Shown here: positions 19,901 through 34,900 of the stretch, one piece after another
Layout: each line of letters opens with the position of its first letter
Numbering within the stretch: the stretch's first letter is position 1
Notes under the pieces: model-generated
The model's input: the letters and a program-made list of their open reading frames with translations, nothing else
Databases searched by the model: none
What the model was told of the DNA's origin: nothing
From: Isoperla grammatica
Lineage: Eukaryota; Arthropoda; Insecta; Plecoptera; Perlodidae
NCBI GenBank assembly: GCA_945910005.1
Contig: OX246747.1
Coordinates: 36,547,250 to 36,611,249, forward strand
DNA: 64,000 bases
Direction: 5' to 3'
Made by a program: the position numbers and the translations under genes

Positions 19901-22900
19901 ATCGTGGAATCACACACGTCTGTCTACTTGATAAAATTAATTATAATCTACCTTTAGTTCTTTCTATCAAATCAAATATAGCATACATTTTCCACAATGT
20001 AAAATCTGATAGGCCTATGATATTGACATGTTTTGTTTTATAGAAATGTAGTACTGTATATGTTTTTTTATATAATATGACAGCTACGTAATCCTATAAC
20101 CTAATATTTTATTTATATGTATAATGTATGTAGACCGTGTACCTGATTTGTAATTTTAATTAAATTAAATTAATTAAATTTTAATTAATTTTAATTTTAA
20201 TTAACCGTGAGTTTAAAGAGGCTAATAAATGAAATGAAACATGGAAAACATCCTGTTGTCTCACGCGCCGTGTGTTCTCTCAGTCGTTGCAGGCCATGTG
20301 CCTGTCCATCAGTCCCGGCCACCCCCTCCATCGGAACCTGGAGACGATCCTGCAGAAGGTTCCCGTCGAGCTGAGACAGAGGATGGGACGGAGGCAGCTG
20401 CCAGACGACACCCCCCTCGACCCCCCCAACGACCGGGCGCTGGCCAGGCTGCACAAGCAGGTAGCGTGGCTGTTCTCACTTAGCGCTACCTCAGAGGCTG
20501 TACTGAGTTTCACTTGTTTACTGAGTTCTTCCGCTGATTGTCAATTTTAAGTAGACACAACACATGTGTATATAAAGTTTTTAGTACTCAAGTATCTATA
20601 TAAGTGTTACTATACATATAAAGAATTCATTAGGGCAGATAAGATTTGGCGCTATTAACAGAAGTTGTGTTAGCATGTGAATGTGTTAGATTGCCTAACG
20701 GCTAGGTATTGAGCTAGGGGAGAAGGACAGGAAGGTACCAACAGCTTCCCTTGTAGTAGTTGCGGCCTTCGGAGTCGATAGAAACACAAAGATATATACA
20801 CAAAACGTCGACACAGTATCGGCCTGACGTGGCCTTGTTCACCCGACGAAGGTGGAGGAAATTGGGTATTGGGTATGATCGCTCACGGCGCACGCACTCT
20901 ACCTCTTGCACGATCTCCCACCTAATGTGGACGTATACCGTATTGTGTTTGCCAGGTGATCAAGTCCCTGCAGACACAGCACCGCACAGAGACGCAGTGG
21001 GGCCTCCTAGTGAACCGCATCATAGACCTGGAGGACGTCGCTCGCAACCAGGAGCGTAGATACAAGGCCTCCCTATATGGTATCGTATTGTGTTTGCCAG
21101 GTGATCAAGTCCCTGCAGACACAGCACCGCACCGAGACGCAGTGGGGCCTCCTAGTGAACCGCATCATAGACCTGGAGGATGTCGCTCGCAACCACGAGC
21201 GTAGATACAAGGCCTCCCTATATGGTACCGTATTGTGTTTGCCAGGTGATCAAGTCCCTGCAGACTCAGCACCGCACCGAGACGCAGTGGGGCCTCCTAG
21301 TGAACCGCATCATAGACCTGGAGGACGTCGCTCGCAACCAGGCGGGCCACGAGCGTAGATACAAGGCCTCCCTATATGGTACCGTATTGTGTTCGCCAGG
21401 TGATCAAGTCCCTGCAGACGCAGCACCGCACCGAGACGCAGTGGGGCCTCCTAGCGAACCCCATCATAGACCTGGAGGACGTCGCTCGCAACCACGAGCG
21501 TAGATACAAGGCCTTCCTATATGGTATCGTATTGTGTTTGCCAGGTGATCAAGTCCCTGCAGACCCAGCACCGCACCGAGACGCAGTGGGGCCTCCTAGT
21601 GAACCGCATCATAGACCTGGAGGACGTCGCTCGCAACCACGAGCGTAGATACAAGGCCTCCCTATATGGTACCGTATTGTGTTTGCCAGGTGATCAAGTC
21701 CCTGCAGACTCAGCACCGCACCGAGACGCAGTGGGGCCTCCTAGTGAACCGCATCATAGACCTGGAGGACGTCGCTCGCAACCAGGAGCGTAGATACAAG
21801 GCCTCCCCCTTCCTATATGGTACCGTATTGTGTTTGCCAGGTGATCAAGTCCCTGCAGACACAGCACCGCACCGAGACGCAGTGGGGCCTCCTAGTGAAC
21901 CGCATCATAGACCTGGAGGACGTCGCTCGCAACCACGAGTGTAGATACAAGGCCTCCCTATATGGTACCGTATTGTGTTTGCCAGGTGATCAAGTCCCTG
22001 CAGACGCAACACCGCACCGAGACGCAGTGGGGCCTCCTAGTGAACCGCATCATAGACCTGGAGGACGTCGCTCGCAACCACGAGCGTAGATACAAGGCCT
22101 CCCTATATGGTACCGTATTGTGTTTGCCAGGTGATCAAGTCCCTGCAGACGCAGCACCGCACCGAGACGCAGTGGGGCCTCCTAGTGAACCGCATCATAG
22201 ACCTGGAGGACGTCGCTCGCAACCAGGAGCGTAGATACAAGGCCTCCCCCTTCCTATATGGTACCGTATTGTGTTTGCCAGGTGATCAAGTCCCTGCAGA
22301 CGCAGCACCGCACCGAGACGCAGTGGGGCCTCCTAGTGAACCGCATCATAGACCTGGAGGACGTCGCTCGCAACCAGGAGCGTAGATACAAGGCCTCCCT
22401 ATATGGTACCGTATTGTGTTTGCCAGGTGATCAAGTCCCTGCAGACGCAACATCGCACCGAGACGCAGTGGGGCCTCCTAGTGAACCGCATCATAGACCT
22501 GGAGGACGTCGCTCGCAACCAGGAGCGTAGATACAAGGCCTCCCTATATGGTACCGTATTGTGTTTGCCAGGTGATCAAGTCCCTGCAGACTCAGCACCG
22601 CACCGAGACGCAGTGGGGCCTCCTAGTGAACCGCATCATAGACCTGGAGGTCGTCGCTCGCAACCAGGCGGGCCACGAGCGTAGATACGAGGCCTCCCTA
22701 TATGGTACCGTATTGTGTTTGCCAGGTGATCAAGTCCCTGCAGACACAGCACCGCACCGAGACGCAGTGGGGCCTCCTAGTGAACCGCATCATAGACCTG
22801 GAGGTCGTCGCTCGCAACCAGGCGGGCCACGAGCGTAGATACGAGGCCTCCCTATATGGTACCGTATTGTGTTTGCCAGGTGATCAAGTCCCTGCAGACA

Positions 22901-25900
22901 CAGCACCGCACCGAGACGCAGTGGGGCCTCCTAGTGAACCGCATCATAGACCTGGAGGTCGTCGCTCGCAACCAGGCGGGCCAGGAGCGTAGATACAAGG
23001 CCTCCCTATATGGTACCGTATTGTGTTTGCCAGGTGATCAAGTCCCTGCAGACGCAGCACCGCACCGAGACGCAGTGGGGCCTCCTAGTGAACCGCATCA
23101 TGTCGCTCGCAACCAGGCGGGCTACGAGCGTAGATACAAGGCCTCCCTATATGGTATCGTATTGTGTTTGCCAGGTGATCAAGTCCCTGCAGACACAGCA
23201 CCGCACCGAGACGCAGTGGGGCCTCCTAGTGAACCGCATCATGTCGCTCGCAACCAGGCGGGCCACGAGCGTAGATACAAGGCCTCCCTATATGGTACCG
23301 TATTGTGTTTGCCAGGTGATCAAGTCCCTGCAGACGCAGCACCGCACCGAGACGCAGTGGGGCCTCCTAGTGAACCGCATCACGTCGCTCGCAACCAGGC
23401 GGGCCAGGAGCGTAGATACAAGGCCTTCCTATATGGTACCGTATTGTGTTTGCCAGGTGATCAAGTCCCTGCAGACCCAGCACCGCACCGAGACGCAGTG
23501 GGGCCTCCTAGTGAACCGCATCATAGACCTGGAGGACGTCGCTCGCAACCACGAGCGTAGATACAAGGCCTCCCTATATGGTACCGTATTGTGTTTGCCA
23601 GGTGATCAAGTCCCTGCAGACACAGCACCGCACCGAGACGCAGTGGGGCCTCCTAGTGAACCGCATCATAGACCTGGAGGACGTCGCTCGCAACCACGAG
23701 CGTAGATACAAGGCCTCCCCCTTCCTATATGGTACCGTATTGTGTTTGCCAGGTGATCAAGTCCCTGCAGACGCAACACCGCACCGAGACGCAGTGGGGC
23801 CTCCTAGTGAACCGCATCATAGACCTGGAGGATGTCGCTCGCAACCAGGAGCGCAGGTACAAGGCCTTCCTATATGGTACCGTATTGTGTTTGCCAGGTG
23901 ATCAAGTCCCTGCAGACACAGCACCGCACCGAGACGCAGTGGGGCCTCCTAGTGAACCGCATCATAGACCTGGAGGACGTCGCTCGCAACCAGGCGGGCC
24001 ACGAGCGTAGATACAAGGCCTCCCTATATGGTACCGTATTGTGTTTGCCAGGTGATCAAGTCCCTGCAGACGCAACACCGCACCGAGACGCAGTGGGGCC
24101 TCCTAGTGAACCGCATCATAGACCTGGAGGACGTCGCTCGCAACCAGGAGCGTAGATACAAGGCCTCCCTATATGGTACCGTATTGTGTTTGCCAGGTGA
24201 TCAAGTCCCTGCAGACGCAACACCGCACCGAGACGCAGTGGGGCCTCCTAGTGAACCGCATCATAGACCTGGAGGACGTCGCTCGCAACCAGGAGCGTAG
24301 ATACAAGGCCTTCCTATATGGTACCGTATTGTGTTTGCCAGGTGATCAAGTCCCTGCAGACGCAGCACCGCACCGAGACGCAGTGGGGCCTCCTAGTGAA
24401 CCGCATCATAGACCTGGAGGACGTCGCTCGCAACCAGGAGCGTAGATACAAGGCCTCCCTATATGGTACCGTATTGTGTTTGCCAGGTGATCAAGTCCCT
24501 GCAGACCCAGCACCGCACCGAGACGCAGTGGGGCCTCCTAGTGAACCGCATCATAGACCTGGAGGACGTCGCTCGCAACCAGGAGCGTAGATACAAGGCC
24601 TCCCTATATGGTACCGTATTGTGTTTGCCAGGTGATCAAGTCCCTGCAGACACAGCACCGCACCGAGACGCAGTGGGGCCTCCTAGTGAACCGCATCATG
24701 TCGCTCGCAACCAGGCGGGCTACGAGCGTAGATACAAGGCCTCCCTATATGGTATCGTATTGTGTTTGCCAGGTGATCAAGTCCCTGCAGACACAGCACC
24801 GCACCGAGACGCAGTGGGGCCTCCTAGTGAACCGCATCATGTCGCTCGCAACCAGGCGGGCCACGAGCGTAGATACAAGGCCTCCCTATATGGTACCGTA
24901 TTGTGTTTGCCAGGTGATCAAGTCCCTGCAGACGCAGCACCGCACCGAGACGCAGTGGGGCCTCCTAGTGAACCGCATCACGTCGCTCGCAACCAGGCGG
25001 GCCAGGAGCGTAGATACAAGGCCTTCCTATATGGTACCGTATTGTGTTTGCCAGGTGATCAAGTCCCTGCAGACCCAGCACCGCACCGAGACGCAGTGGG
25101 GCCTCCTAGTGAACCGCATCATAGACCTGGAGGACGTCGCTCGCAACCAGGAGCGTAGATACAAGGCCTCCCTATATGGTACCGTATTGTGTTTGCCAGG
25201 TGATCAAGTCCCTGCAGACGCAGCACCGCACCGAGACGCAGTGGGGCCTCCTAGTGAACCGCATCACGTCGCTCGCAACCAGGCGGGCCAGGAGCGTAGA
25301 TACAAGGCCTTCCTATATGGTACCGTATTGTGTTTGCCAGGTGATCAAGTCCCTGCAGACGCAGCACCGCACCGAGACGCAGTGGGGCCTCCTAGTGAAC
25401 CGCATCACGTCGCTCGCAACCAGGCGGGCCAGGAGCGTAGATACAAGGCCTCCCTATATGGTACCGTATTGTGTTTGCCAGGTGATCAAGTCCCTGCAGA
25501 CACAGCACCGCACCGAGACGCAGTGGGGCCTCCTAGTGAACCGCATCATAGACCTGGAGGACGTCGCTCGCAGCCAGGAGCGTAGATACAAGGCCTCCCT
25601 ATATGGTACCGTATTGTGTTTGCCAGGTGATCAAGTCCCTGCAGACCCAGCACCGCACCGAGACGCAGTGGGGCCTCCTAGTGAACCGCATCATAGACCT
25701 GGAGGACGTCGCTCGCAGCCAGGAGCGTAGATACAAGGCCTCCCTATATGGTACCGTATTGTGTTTGCCAGGTGATCAAGTCCCTGCAGACCCAGCACCG
25801 CACCGAGACGCAGTGGGGCCTCCTAGTGAACCGCATCATAGACCTGGAGGACGTCGCTCGCAACCACGAGCGTAGATACAAGGCCTCCCCCTTCCTATAT

Positions 25901-28900
25901 GGTATCGTATTGTGTTTGCCAGGTGATCAAGTCCCTGCAGACACAGCACCGCACAGAGACGCAGTGGGGCCTCCTAGTGAACCGCATCATAGACCTGGAG
26001 GACGTCGCTCGCAACCACGAGCGTAGATACAAGGCCTCCCCCTCCCTATATGGTACCGTATTGTGTTTGCCAGGTGATCAAGTCCCTGCAGACTCGGCAC
26101 TGCACCGAGACGCAGTGGGGCCTCCTAGTGAACCGCATCATAGACCTGGAGGACGTCGCTCGCAACCACGAGCGTAGATACAAGGCCTTCCTGTATGGTA
26201 CCGTATTGTGTTTGCCAGGTGATCAAGTCCCTGCAGACGCAGCACCGCACCGAGACGCAGTGGGGCCTCCTAGTGAACCGCATCATAGACCTGGAGGACG
26301 TCGCTCGCAACCAGGCGGGCCACGAGCGTAGATACAAGGCCTCCCTATATGGTACCGTATTGTGTTTGCCAGGTGATCAAGTCCCTGCAGACGCAACACC
26401 GCACCGAGACGCAGTGGGGCCTCCTAGTGAACCGCATCATAGACCTGGAGGACGTGGCTCGCAACCAGGCGGGCCACGAGCGTAGATACAAGGCCTCCCT
26501 ATATGGTACCGTATTGTGTTTGCCAGGTGATCAAGTCCCTGCAGACGCAGCACCGCACCGAGACGCAGTGGGGCCTCCTAGTGAACCGCATCATAGACCT
26601 GGAGGACGTCGCTCGCAACCAGGAGCGTAGATACAAGGCCTCCCTATATGGTACCGTATTGTGTTTGCCAGGTGATCAAGTCCCTGCAGACCCAGCACCG
26701 CACCGAGACGCAGTGGGGCCTCCTAGTGAACCGCATCATAGACCTGGAGGACGTCGCTCGCAACCAGAGCGTAGATACAAGGCCTTCCTGTATGGTACCG
26801 TATTGTGTTTGCCAGGTGATCAAGTCCCTGCAGACGCAGCACCGCACCGAGACGCAGTGGGGCCTCCTAGTGAACCGCATCATAGACCTGGAGGACGTCG
26901 CTCGCAACCAGGCGGGCCACGAGCGTAGATACAAGGCCTCCCTATATGGTACCGTATTGTGTTTGCCAGGTGATCAAGTCCCTGCAGACGCAACACCGCA
27001 CCGAGACGCAGTGGGGCCTCCTAGTGAACCGCATCATAGACCTGGAGGACGTGGCTCGCAACCAGGCGGGCCACGAGCGTAGATACAAGGCCTCCCTATA
27101 TGGTACCGTATTGTGTTTGCCAGGTGATCAAGTCCCTGCAGACCCAGCACCGCACCGAGACGCAGTGGGGCCTCCTAGTGAACCGCATCATAGACCTGGA
27201 GGACGTCGCTCGCAACCAGAGCGTAGATACAAGGCCTCCCTATATGGTACCGTATTGTGTTTGCCAGGTGATCAAGTCCCTGCAGACACAGCACCGCACC
27301 GAGACGCAGTGGGGCCTCCTAGTGAACCGCATCATAGACCTGGAGGACGTCGCTCGCAACCAGAGCGTAGATACAAGGCCTCCCTATATGGTACCGTATT
27401 GTGTTTGCCAGGTGATCAAGTCCCTGCAGACGCAGCACCGCACCGAGACGCAGTGGGGCCTCCTAGTGAACCGCATCATAGACCTGGAGGACGTCGCTCG
27501 CAACCAGGAGCGTAGATACAAGGCCTCCCTATATGGTACCGTATTGTGTTTGCCAGGTGATCAAGTCCCTGCAGACGCAGCACCGCACCGAGACGCAGTG
27601 GGGCCTCCTAGTGAACCGCATCATAGACCTGGAGGACGTCGCTCGCAACCAGGAGCGTAGATACAAGGCCTTCCTATATGGTACCGTATTGTGTTTGCCA
27701 GGTGATCAAGTCCCTGCAGACGCAGCACCGCACCGAGACGCAGTGGGGCCTCCTAGTGAACCGCATCATAGACCTGGAGGACGTCGCTCGCAACCAGGCG
27801 GGCCACGAGCGTAGATACAAGGCCTCCCTATATGGTACCGTATTGTGTTTGCCAGGTGATCAAGTCCCTGCAGACACAGCACCGCACCGAGACGCAGTGG
27901 GGCCTCCTAGTGAACCGCATCATAGACCTGGAGGACGTCGCTCGCAACCAGGAGCGTAGATACAAGGCCTCCCCCTTCCTATATGGTACCGTATTGTGTT
28001 TGCCAGGTGATCAAGTCCCTGCAGACGCAGCACCGCACCGAGACGCAGTGGGGCCTCCTAGTGAACCGCATCATAGACCTGGAGGACGTGGCTCGCAACC
28101 AGGCGGGCCACGAGCGTAGATACAAGGCCTCGTTCCGTCCCCACCGGCCGGCGTGGCAGCGCTGCCTCTACAGCCCCGTCATAGGTGCGTAGCGTACTGC
28201 ACGTACGTAATGATTACATTCAGAGCTTTAAATTTTCTTTCGTTTTTTGATTGATTGATACCAAATACTGTAATAAACGCTATCGCTCAATACAGGAAAC
28301 TTCCGTCGATTTCTGGAGACAGCTGGCCTAGCGGCTTGGAGTTAAACTAGGTGAATGATCGACGCAAAGAAGTTCACTCACTGCATCTAAAGCTGCCAAA
28401 TTTTGTTATCGACTAGCTTGCGATCTAGCGGCTACCTAGCGGCATGGTGTTCAACTTTATACGTGAACTTGTGTCGCCATGCGCATTGCATTGCCATGCA
28501 TGTTAAACGGGCCCAGTTTCCTGTATTAAGCAATAGCGTCTATTACAGTATACTTTGTTTATCAGAATACATGATTTATCAGAATGACATTTCTATTAGG
28601 GATGACATTGCAGCCTTATCAGTTGAAAAAGATTTTGAATGCATAGCAATAGAATTCCATACACTCAATACTGTAATCATCTCAGTCTACCGTACTCCTA
28701 ATGGTGACCTCACGGTATTCTTTGAGAAAATAGAGTCAGTCCTTATAAAGTTAACCAGAGAAAACAAATCACTGTTCATCTGTGGGGACATCAATATAGA
28801 TTTTCTAGTGGATAACAATAATAGACAAACTCTCACTACCCTGCTAGAGACTTTCAAGGCCACAGCACTAGTTAATACGGCAACCAGGTGTACTCAACAC

Positions 28901-31900
28901 TCACAAACCGCTATAGATAATATAATAACAAATGTATCAAGTGAACACTGTACTGTACTAAATCAAATGATACACTTCTCTGACCATAATGCTTTAGTAC
29001 TTAGCATTGAATCATCAGGTTTGATAAATAAAAATCACGCACAACTACCAAAAAGAAAAGTAAGGATCTTTAGCAAAAATAACTTCTCTCAGTTTAATAC
29101 TTTACTTCAAAATGAAACCTGGGATTCCATTTACAACAGTACTTGTGTGGAAACTCAAGCACAAGAACTAATTAGAATCTTCTGTAAACATTTTAATGAT
29201 TCATTCCCACAAAAAGAAAGACAAACAAAAAGGAGGAATAGTACAAATTGGATCACAAAGGGCATAATAACATCTAGCCATACACTAAACAAATTGTACA
29301 AGCTGAAAACACTCAAACCCACAGATGAAAATGTGCAAAAACACAAGACATACAAGCAAATTTTTCAAAGAGTAAAAAGGCAGGCTAAAAAGGCAAAACT
29401 CGAAGCCCAAATCCTACAATCACAAAACAAAATAAAAACCACTTGGAGAATAATTAAAAATGAATCCGGTAAAAACAACACCACACATAAAAACATTGAA
29501 CTCATATCAAATGGGCAAGTAATAACTAACCCGGTCCAAATAGCAAACATATTTAACCATTCCTTTGTTAACACAGCAGCAAGCTGTAATATAAACCCCA
29601 CTGCTGGCCACACTTTAGAAGCCATAAATAAACTAAGAACTAATACTATTCCAATTGCATACCCACCTATGATTCTAGAGCCTACTAATTGTGAGGAAAT
29701 ATATATGATAATTCAAAATATGAAAAACACTAGCTCCACTGATATCTATGGATTGAGTGCAAAAATAGTTAAATATGCAGCTAAACTCATATGCTACCCC
29801 TTAACTATAATATGTAACAACTCTCTTAGCACCAGTATCTTTCCCCAGTGGTTTAAAAATACCAAAACAATTCCAATATACAAAAAGGGACAACATAATG
29901 ATGCTAGGAACTATCGTCCAATATCATTGCTCCCAATTTTCTCTAAAATACTTGAAAAGGTCATGCATAACCGACTAACCAAATATTTAGATGACAATCA
30001 AATTATTAACGATAACCAGCACGGTTTTAGAAGAGGAAGGTCTACGTTGACGGCAGCCTTCTCCCTCACTGAAAAAATACTAGAATCTCTAGACAAAAAA
30101 GAAAAAGTGCTTGGCCTCCTCTTCGACCTCTCAAAAGCGTTCGATACGGTAAACCACCAAACTCTTATAGGCAAAATGAATCACTATGGAATTAGAGGGG
30201 GGATACAGCAATGGTTTGAGTCCTATCTTAGTAGTAGACAACAGCGTGTACACATAATGCATGTCGATAGTAAACTAAATAGAGAGCAAGACATGTGCTC
30301 CAGCTTTAGAGAGATCAAAACAGGGGTACCGCAAGGCTCAATTTTAGGCCCAACTATGTTTATTATACTAACTAATGATCTACCAGCAAATATTACTACT
30401 GGAACGCTATTTCAATTTGCAGATGACACCAATGAAATTTTAACAGGGGGAGAGTGGGAGGAAGTAGAAGGTTATGCCGGAAATGCAATCAGTGAGAACA
30501 ATGAATGGTTCTCAATGAATGATCTAGCGTTAAATACAGACAAAACTAAAATAATAAATTTTCATGCAGGGAATAGTACAGTAACAAAAACTACAATCAC
30601 CTCCAATGGAACACAAGTGCCGCTTGATATCGATGCAAAATTCTTAGGCCTCTATTTAGACAGTAACATAAATTGGAAAACTCACATAAAAAGCTTACTC
30701 CCAAAACTAGCTAGTGCATGTTTTGTTCTAAGACGGCTAAGCAACCTAGTAAATAAAAACACAAATAAATCCGTTTACTTTGCCTACTTTCATTCCATAA
30801 TGACATATGGTATTGCCATATGGGGGAATGGGACTGGTGCTAAGGGAATTTTTGTACTCCAGAAAAAAGCGGTTAGAGTTATTGATCAAGCTGGGTCCAG
30901 GGCTAGCTGCAAACCCATATTTAAAGCTCTTCGCATTCTCCCCATGCCCTGTGCCTATATATATGAAGTAATCATCTTTGTTCATACCCACCTTAACCTA
31001 TTTACTGTAAACTCAAACATTCACGATAGAAATACTAGAAATAAAAGTCAACTGAGAGTAACCCAGTGCAACCTAACAAAAAGACAAAAAGGTTTAGCAG
31101 AGAGTGGAATTAGAATATATAATACTCTTAACTCTAGCTTTAAAGAAATAAACGATCTAAACAAATTTAAAAAAGCAGTTAAAGATGCACTTTTAAGGAG
31201 ATGCTACTACTCTGTAGGGGAATACTTTGCAGAACCACTCTCACTCTAGCCGGCAAATAAGTATTGAAGTATATTAATTAGTAATAGTAATATTGTAACA
31301 TTGTAATAATATTGTAGTCTTAGATAACACTGTATTGGTGAATGTGTATGTAGCTAGAGTAGTTATTAAGTTAAAACATTGACAACTCAAAAATTCTATA
31401 CATTTCATAATGTAATCCAAAGATTGTAAAAGAGGCTTCATTTTAAATAAAAAAAAAAAAAATACAAGGAAATAGATTGCATAATTGTATATATTGTAAT
31501 TGTATTGTATTAGCATCCAAAGAGACTAGGTAACTTGCAGGAGCGGGCTTTTGTATGGAGATTATTGGGAAATGTGATGGTCGTGATATAAAGATTAACA
31601 TTGAAAAATATAAACTTAGGCCTACAACTGTACAAAGTTATTTAGAAAAATACCAACCCTTATAATTACAAAATTGTAGTCAATTTTCAGCATCTTAATT
31701 CAATCCTTACGAACCCAATTTGAATCCGGCTTTCGCTTTTCCACTGCATTTCTGTTTGTGCATTGTGTTTGTGCGATATTGGCGGTAGTCTTTGCTCTTA
31801 TATATGTATCGCTACTCTTTATTCCAACATCATTTAGTGGGTAAAGGGGTGAAGTTTCCACCATTGATCTTGGGCATCCCAGGAATCAGTATCGGCATGC

Positions 31901-34900
31901 CAAGCTCGACACATTTTCTTTAACTTCATTCTCTTTGTGAATGAATTTCTCTTGGCGTTCCACCAACTCTCTCTGTCTTTTTGTGTCCTCACACCATCTC
32001 ACTCTATCCTGTACCACTGGCCACTCCTCTCCTCTCTCCTCCACATCTGCTTGTACCTGGTCCTTCAATCTATCTCTAGGTCTTCCCACTCTTCTTCTTC
32101 TCTCATCATTCACTAAGTCAAAGGCTTGTCTTTGCTCTGAATGAAATGCATAAATTAGAATCAATTCAATAGATTACAGTCCGCATACAACCAGTTAGCT
32201 GAGCATTTGTTTTGAAAGTTACAATTGTTTTAAAAATAAAATAATCCAGGCGCTGTAGCCACATAAGTGACTGTCTAATTATGCAATTTTGTTGTTGTTG
32301 CTGTTTTCATATTTGCTTATTGTCATTGTTATTACTTTCTACTGTCTCCTGTGTGTATTATTGTATTGTATTATTTTTGCACTAGTGGGATTTTGATATC
32401 CTGTTTGCAAATAAAGGCATTATTATTTGAATGTCGTTGTGTGTTTGTCACAGAGTGGTACTGGAAGTGCGTCCTGCACGGCTACTTCCTGAAGGCAGCG
32501 GCCATCTTGTGTGGGGCGCTGTCGACCGCCGTCGTCTGGTCCGAGGTGACCTTCTTCAACAAAGAGCCGGTGTTGTCGCTGTTCGCCCGGGTCGTCAACT
32601 TTGCCAGGGAGGACTACGACTACTTCACCATCGAGGTGGGTCTCTTGTCGGCCCCAATCTACTGTATTTTCCATATCAACTAGCACAGCGGCAAATTTTG
32701 GGTTCAATCGCAGCTGGTTTATTGCTCTCTTTGTACGAGGTTGTAAACTTCAGGTTGAAAGTTTCTCCGAACAGCAAGAAGGGTAGATGCGTAGCTTCCA
32801 AAATCAAGTGACCTCCGATTATTTTGTCTTCGAAATAAATAACCTAAAATATAAGCTAACATCACGTAGACCTACTTAATTTGAGGATCGCTAAAGTTAA
32901 TAATTAAAACTAATAATTGTGTTTAAATGTCGATACAGTGGGGGTAGTAAGGTATTTTTTACGCTGTGTTGAAGCTGCGTGTAGTACAAGGGATGGTGAG
33001 TAGGCTACTTTGCGGAAGAAAGGCATGATTGTCTCTAGTAACACCAACAACTTCTTTTGAGGCTTGATTTTACAACTGTGTAGGTTGAAATGGAAAATAC
33101 AGTAATACAACCTTCTAAACCTTTTGAGGCTAAGCTAAGGCAGATCTGTCTTGAGAGCCAAGCTCCGTAGCAATAATTGTACATGTAAACTCCCTACCTC
33201 TTACCCTCGCCTAAACTCACACTCACACTTCCTCACGCACCTTTACGCACACACACACACACACACACACAAGCACACGCATGCCACACACACATGCACG
33301 CGCACACTCCAAACTCACGCACACGCACACACCCTCTCATAGCTTTGGCCTGAGCATAATGACGTGTATATAGCTTTTACTTAGTTTAATTGTTAATTTT
33401 TAAGTTAATTTTAATTTAACTAGCCCTAAATCTAGATTTAGGCCTAGTGATTAGAATTAGACTGGTGGGGAAACACTTGTGTGTGTTAAGGGGCTATGCT
33501 CTAATTTTTTTCCGCCAGCAATGTGTTTGCAACATAAAAAAATGTAATTAACATATTGAAATAAATAATAATATTACAACGTGATTGTCGTCACCCAGGT
33601 GTTATCCACGCTGATCATCGCCTACCTGTGCTACTGCGCCTACTCGACGGTGCTTCAGATCCGCTTCCTGAACCTCTACTATCTGGCGCCGCATCACCAG
33701 ACGGACGAGTATTCCCTCGTCTTCTCCGGCATGATGCTCTGTCGTCTCACTCCTCCGATGTGCCTCAACTTCTTGGGGCTCATCCATATGGACAGTCACA
33801 TCATCAAGCAACACATTCTAGAGACCCACTACACGCAGGTGGGTCTCGTCATTTCATTTCTTAACTGTACAGCCACAATATACAAGATTGTATACAGTAC
33901 ATTGTCAAGGGGGGTTAAATATTACATCATAAAGGTCATATAGGCCTAGAAGTCATTGTATGGCTCATAGCTACATAGAACGTTTTCAATTGTCATTATA
34001 TAGCATCTATATGTTGTCAACATTAAAAAACCTGGAAATAAAGCTTTCTCACATGCGTATTTTTAAATAAGGTTATACTGTTAAAATTAAAATAGTAAAT
34101 ACATTAAAGTACGAACATAAAAACCTTAGTTTCAGTTGGAAAAAATCATTTTGTAGCATATCTGTACACGAAACGCCATATTCACATATCTCTAATCATC
34201 AGCATCGTTCGTTATTTACTAGGGATGGGAAGAGACAGTTTTAACTGGCCCCTCTCCCAAAATAAAATCTTTTTAAAATTAGTTACTTGCCCGTCTGTAA
34301 ATAATGCCACGTTCGTACACCTGTCGCCCGTCTGGGCCCGGGGAAGAGTAGGCCCAGAGTGACTCTGCTAGTCATAAGAGGCGACGAAAGGAGACCCTGT
34401 CCCTTACTTCCCCCCCCCCCCCCCCCCCACTGTCCACTGAAGATTTCTCTCCCACTTGGCCCTGCCCTCCCTTGCTGGACTCCCCTTTTGACGACTCCTG
34501 CGATATAGATGGACCTGGGCCGCGATTCTGAATGGGCGTCGATAAGTTTAACCTGAGTTTTTGTCGTTAAAAGTAGGCGATGAGCCAATCACCGCCTTGC
34601 ATTTGCCTACTGTAACGACAAAAAGCATTCGTTAAACTTATCACTGCCATTCAGAATCGCACTGCTGATTTGGAAGACATCGTATGACCTAAGCTGTCGA
34701 GTACGTCGTTAAACACCACCAATAATAATAATCGCACACCTGTCGCCACCGTTAAGTGATACTAACTAGGGATGCGCAGCGATAAAATAAAAATTATCGA
34801 TAATCGAAATTAAACTGCATTATCGAACGACAATAAGTTTACAAACACGCGAAGCAATCTTCCACAGATTCCGTGGTATAACGTCGCCTAACCGAGCACA

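Noticed and set aside
20956..28192. Dozens of overlapping ORFs (up to 325 codons) with [14 protein letters not shown]
   Set aside because: They arise from the exon-6 tandem array. Frames are mixed between real exon sequence and its +1 frame, and most stop once per unit. They are not a repeat protein gene.
28403..28551. First ~49 residues of the RT ORF as a novel LINE domain
   Set aside because: The same sequence is found as an independent MITE at 35739-36031, so it is MITE-derived.
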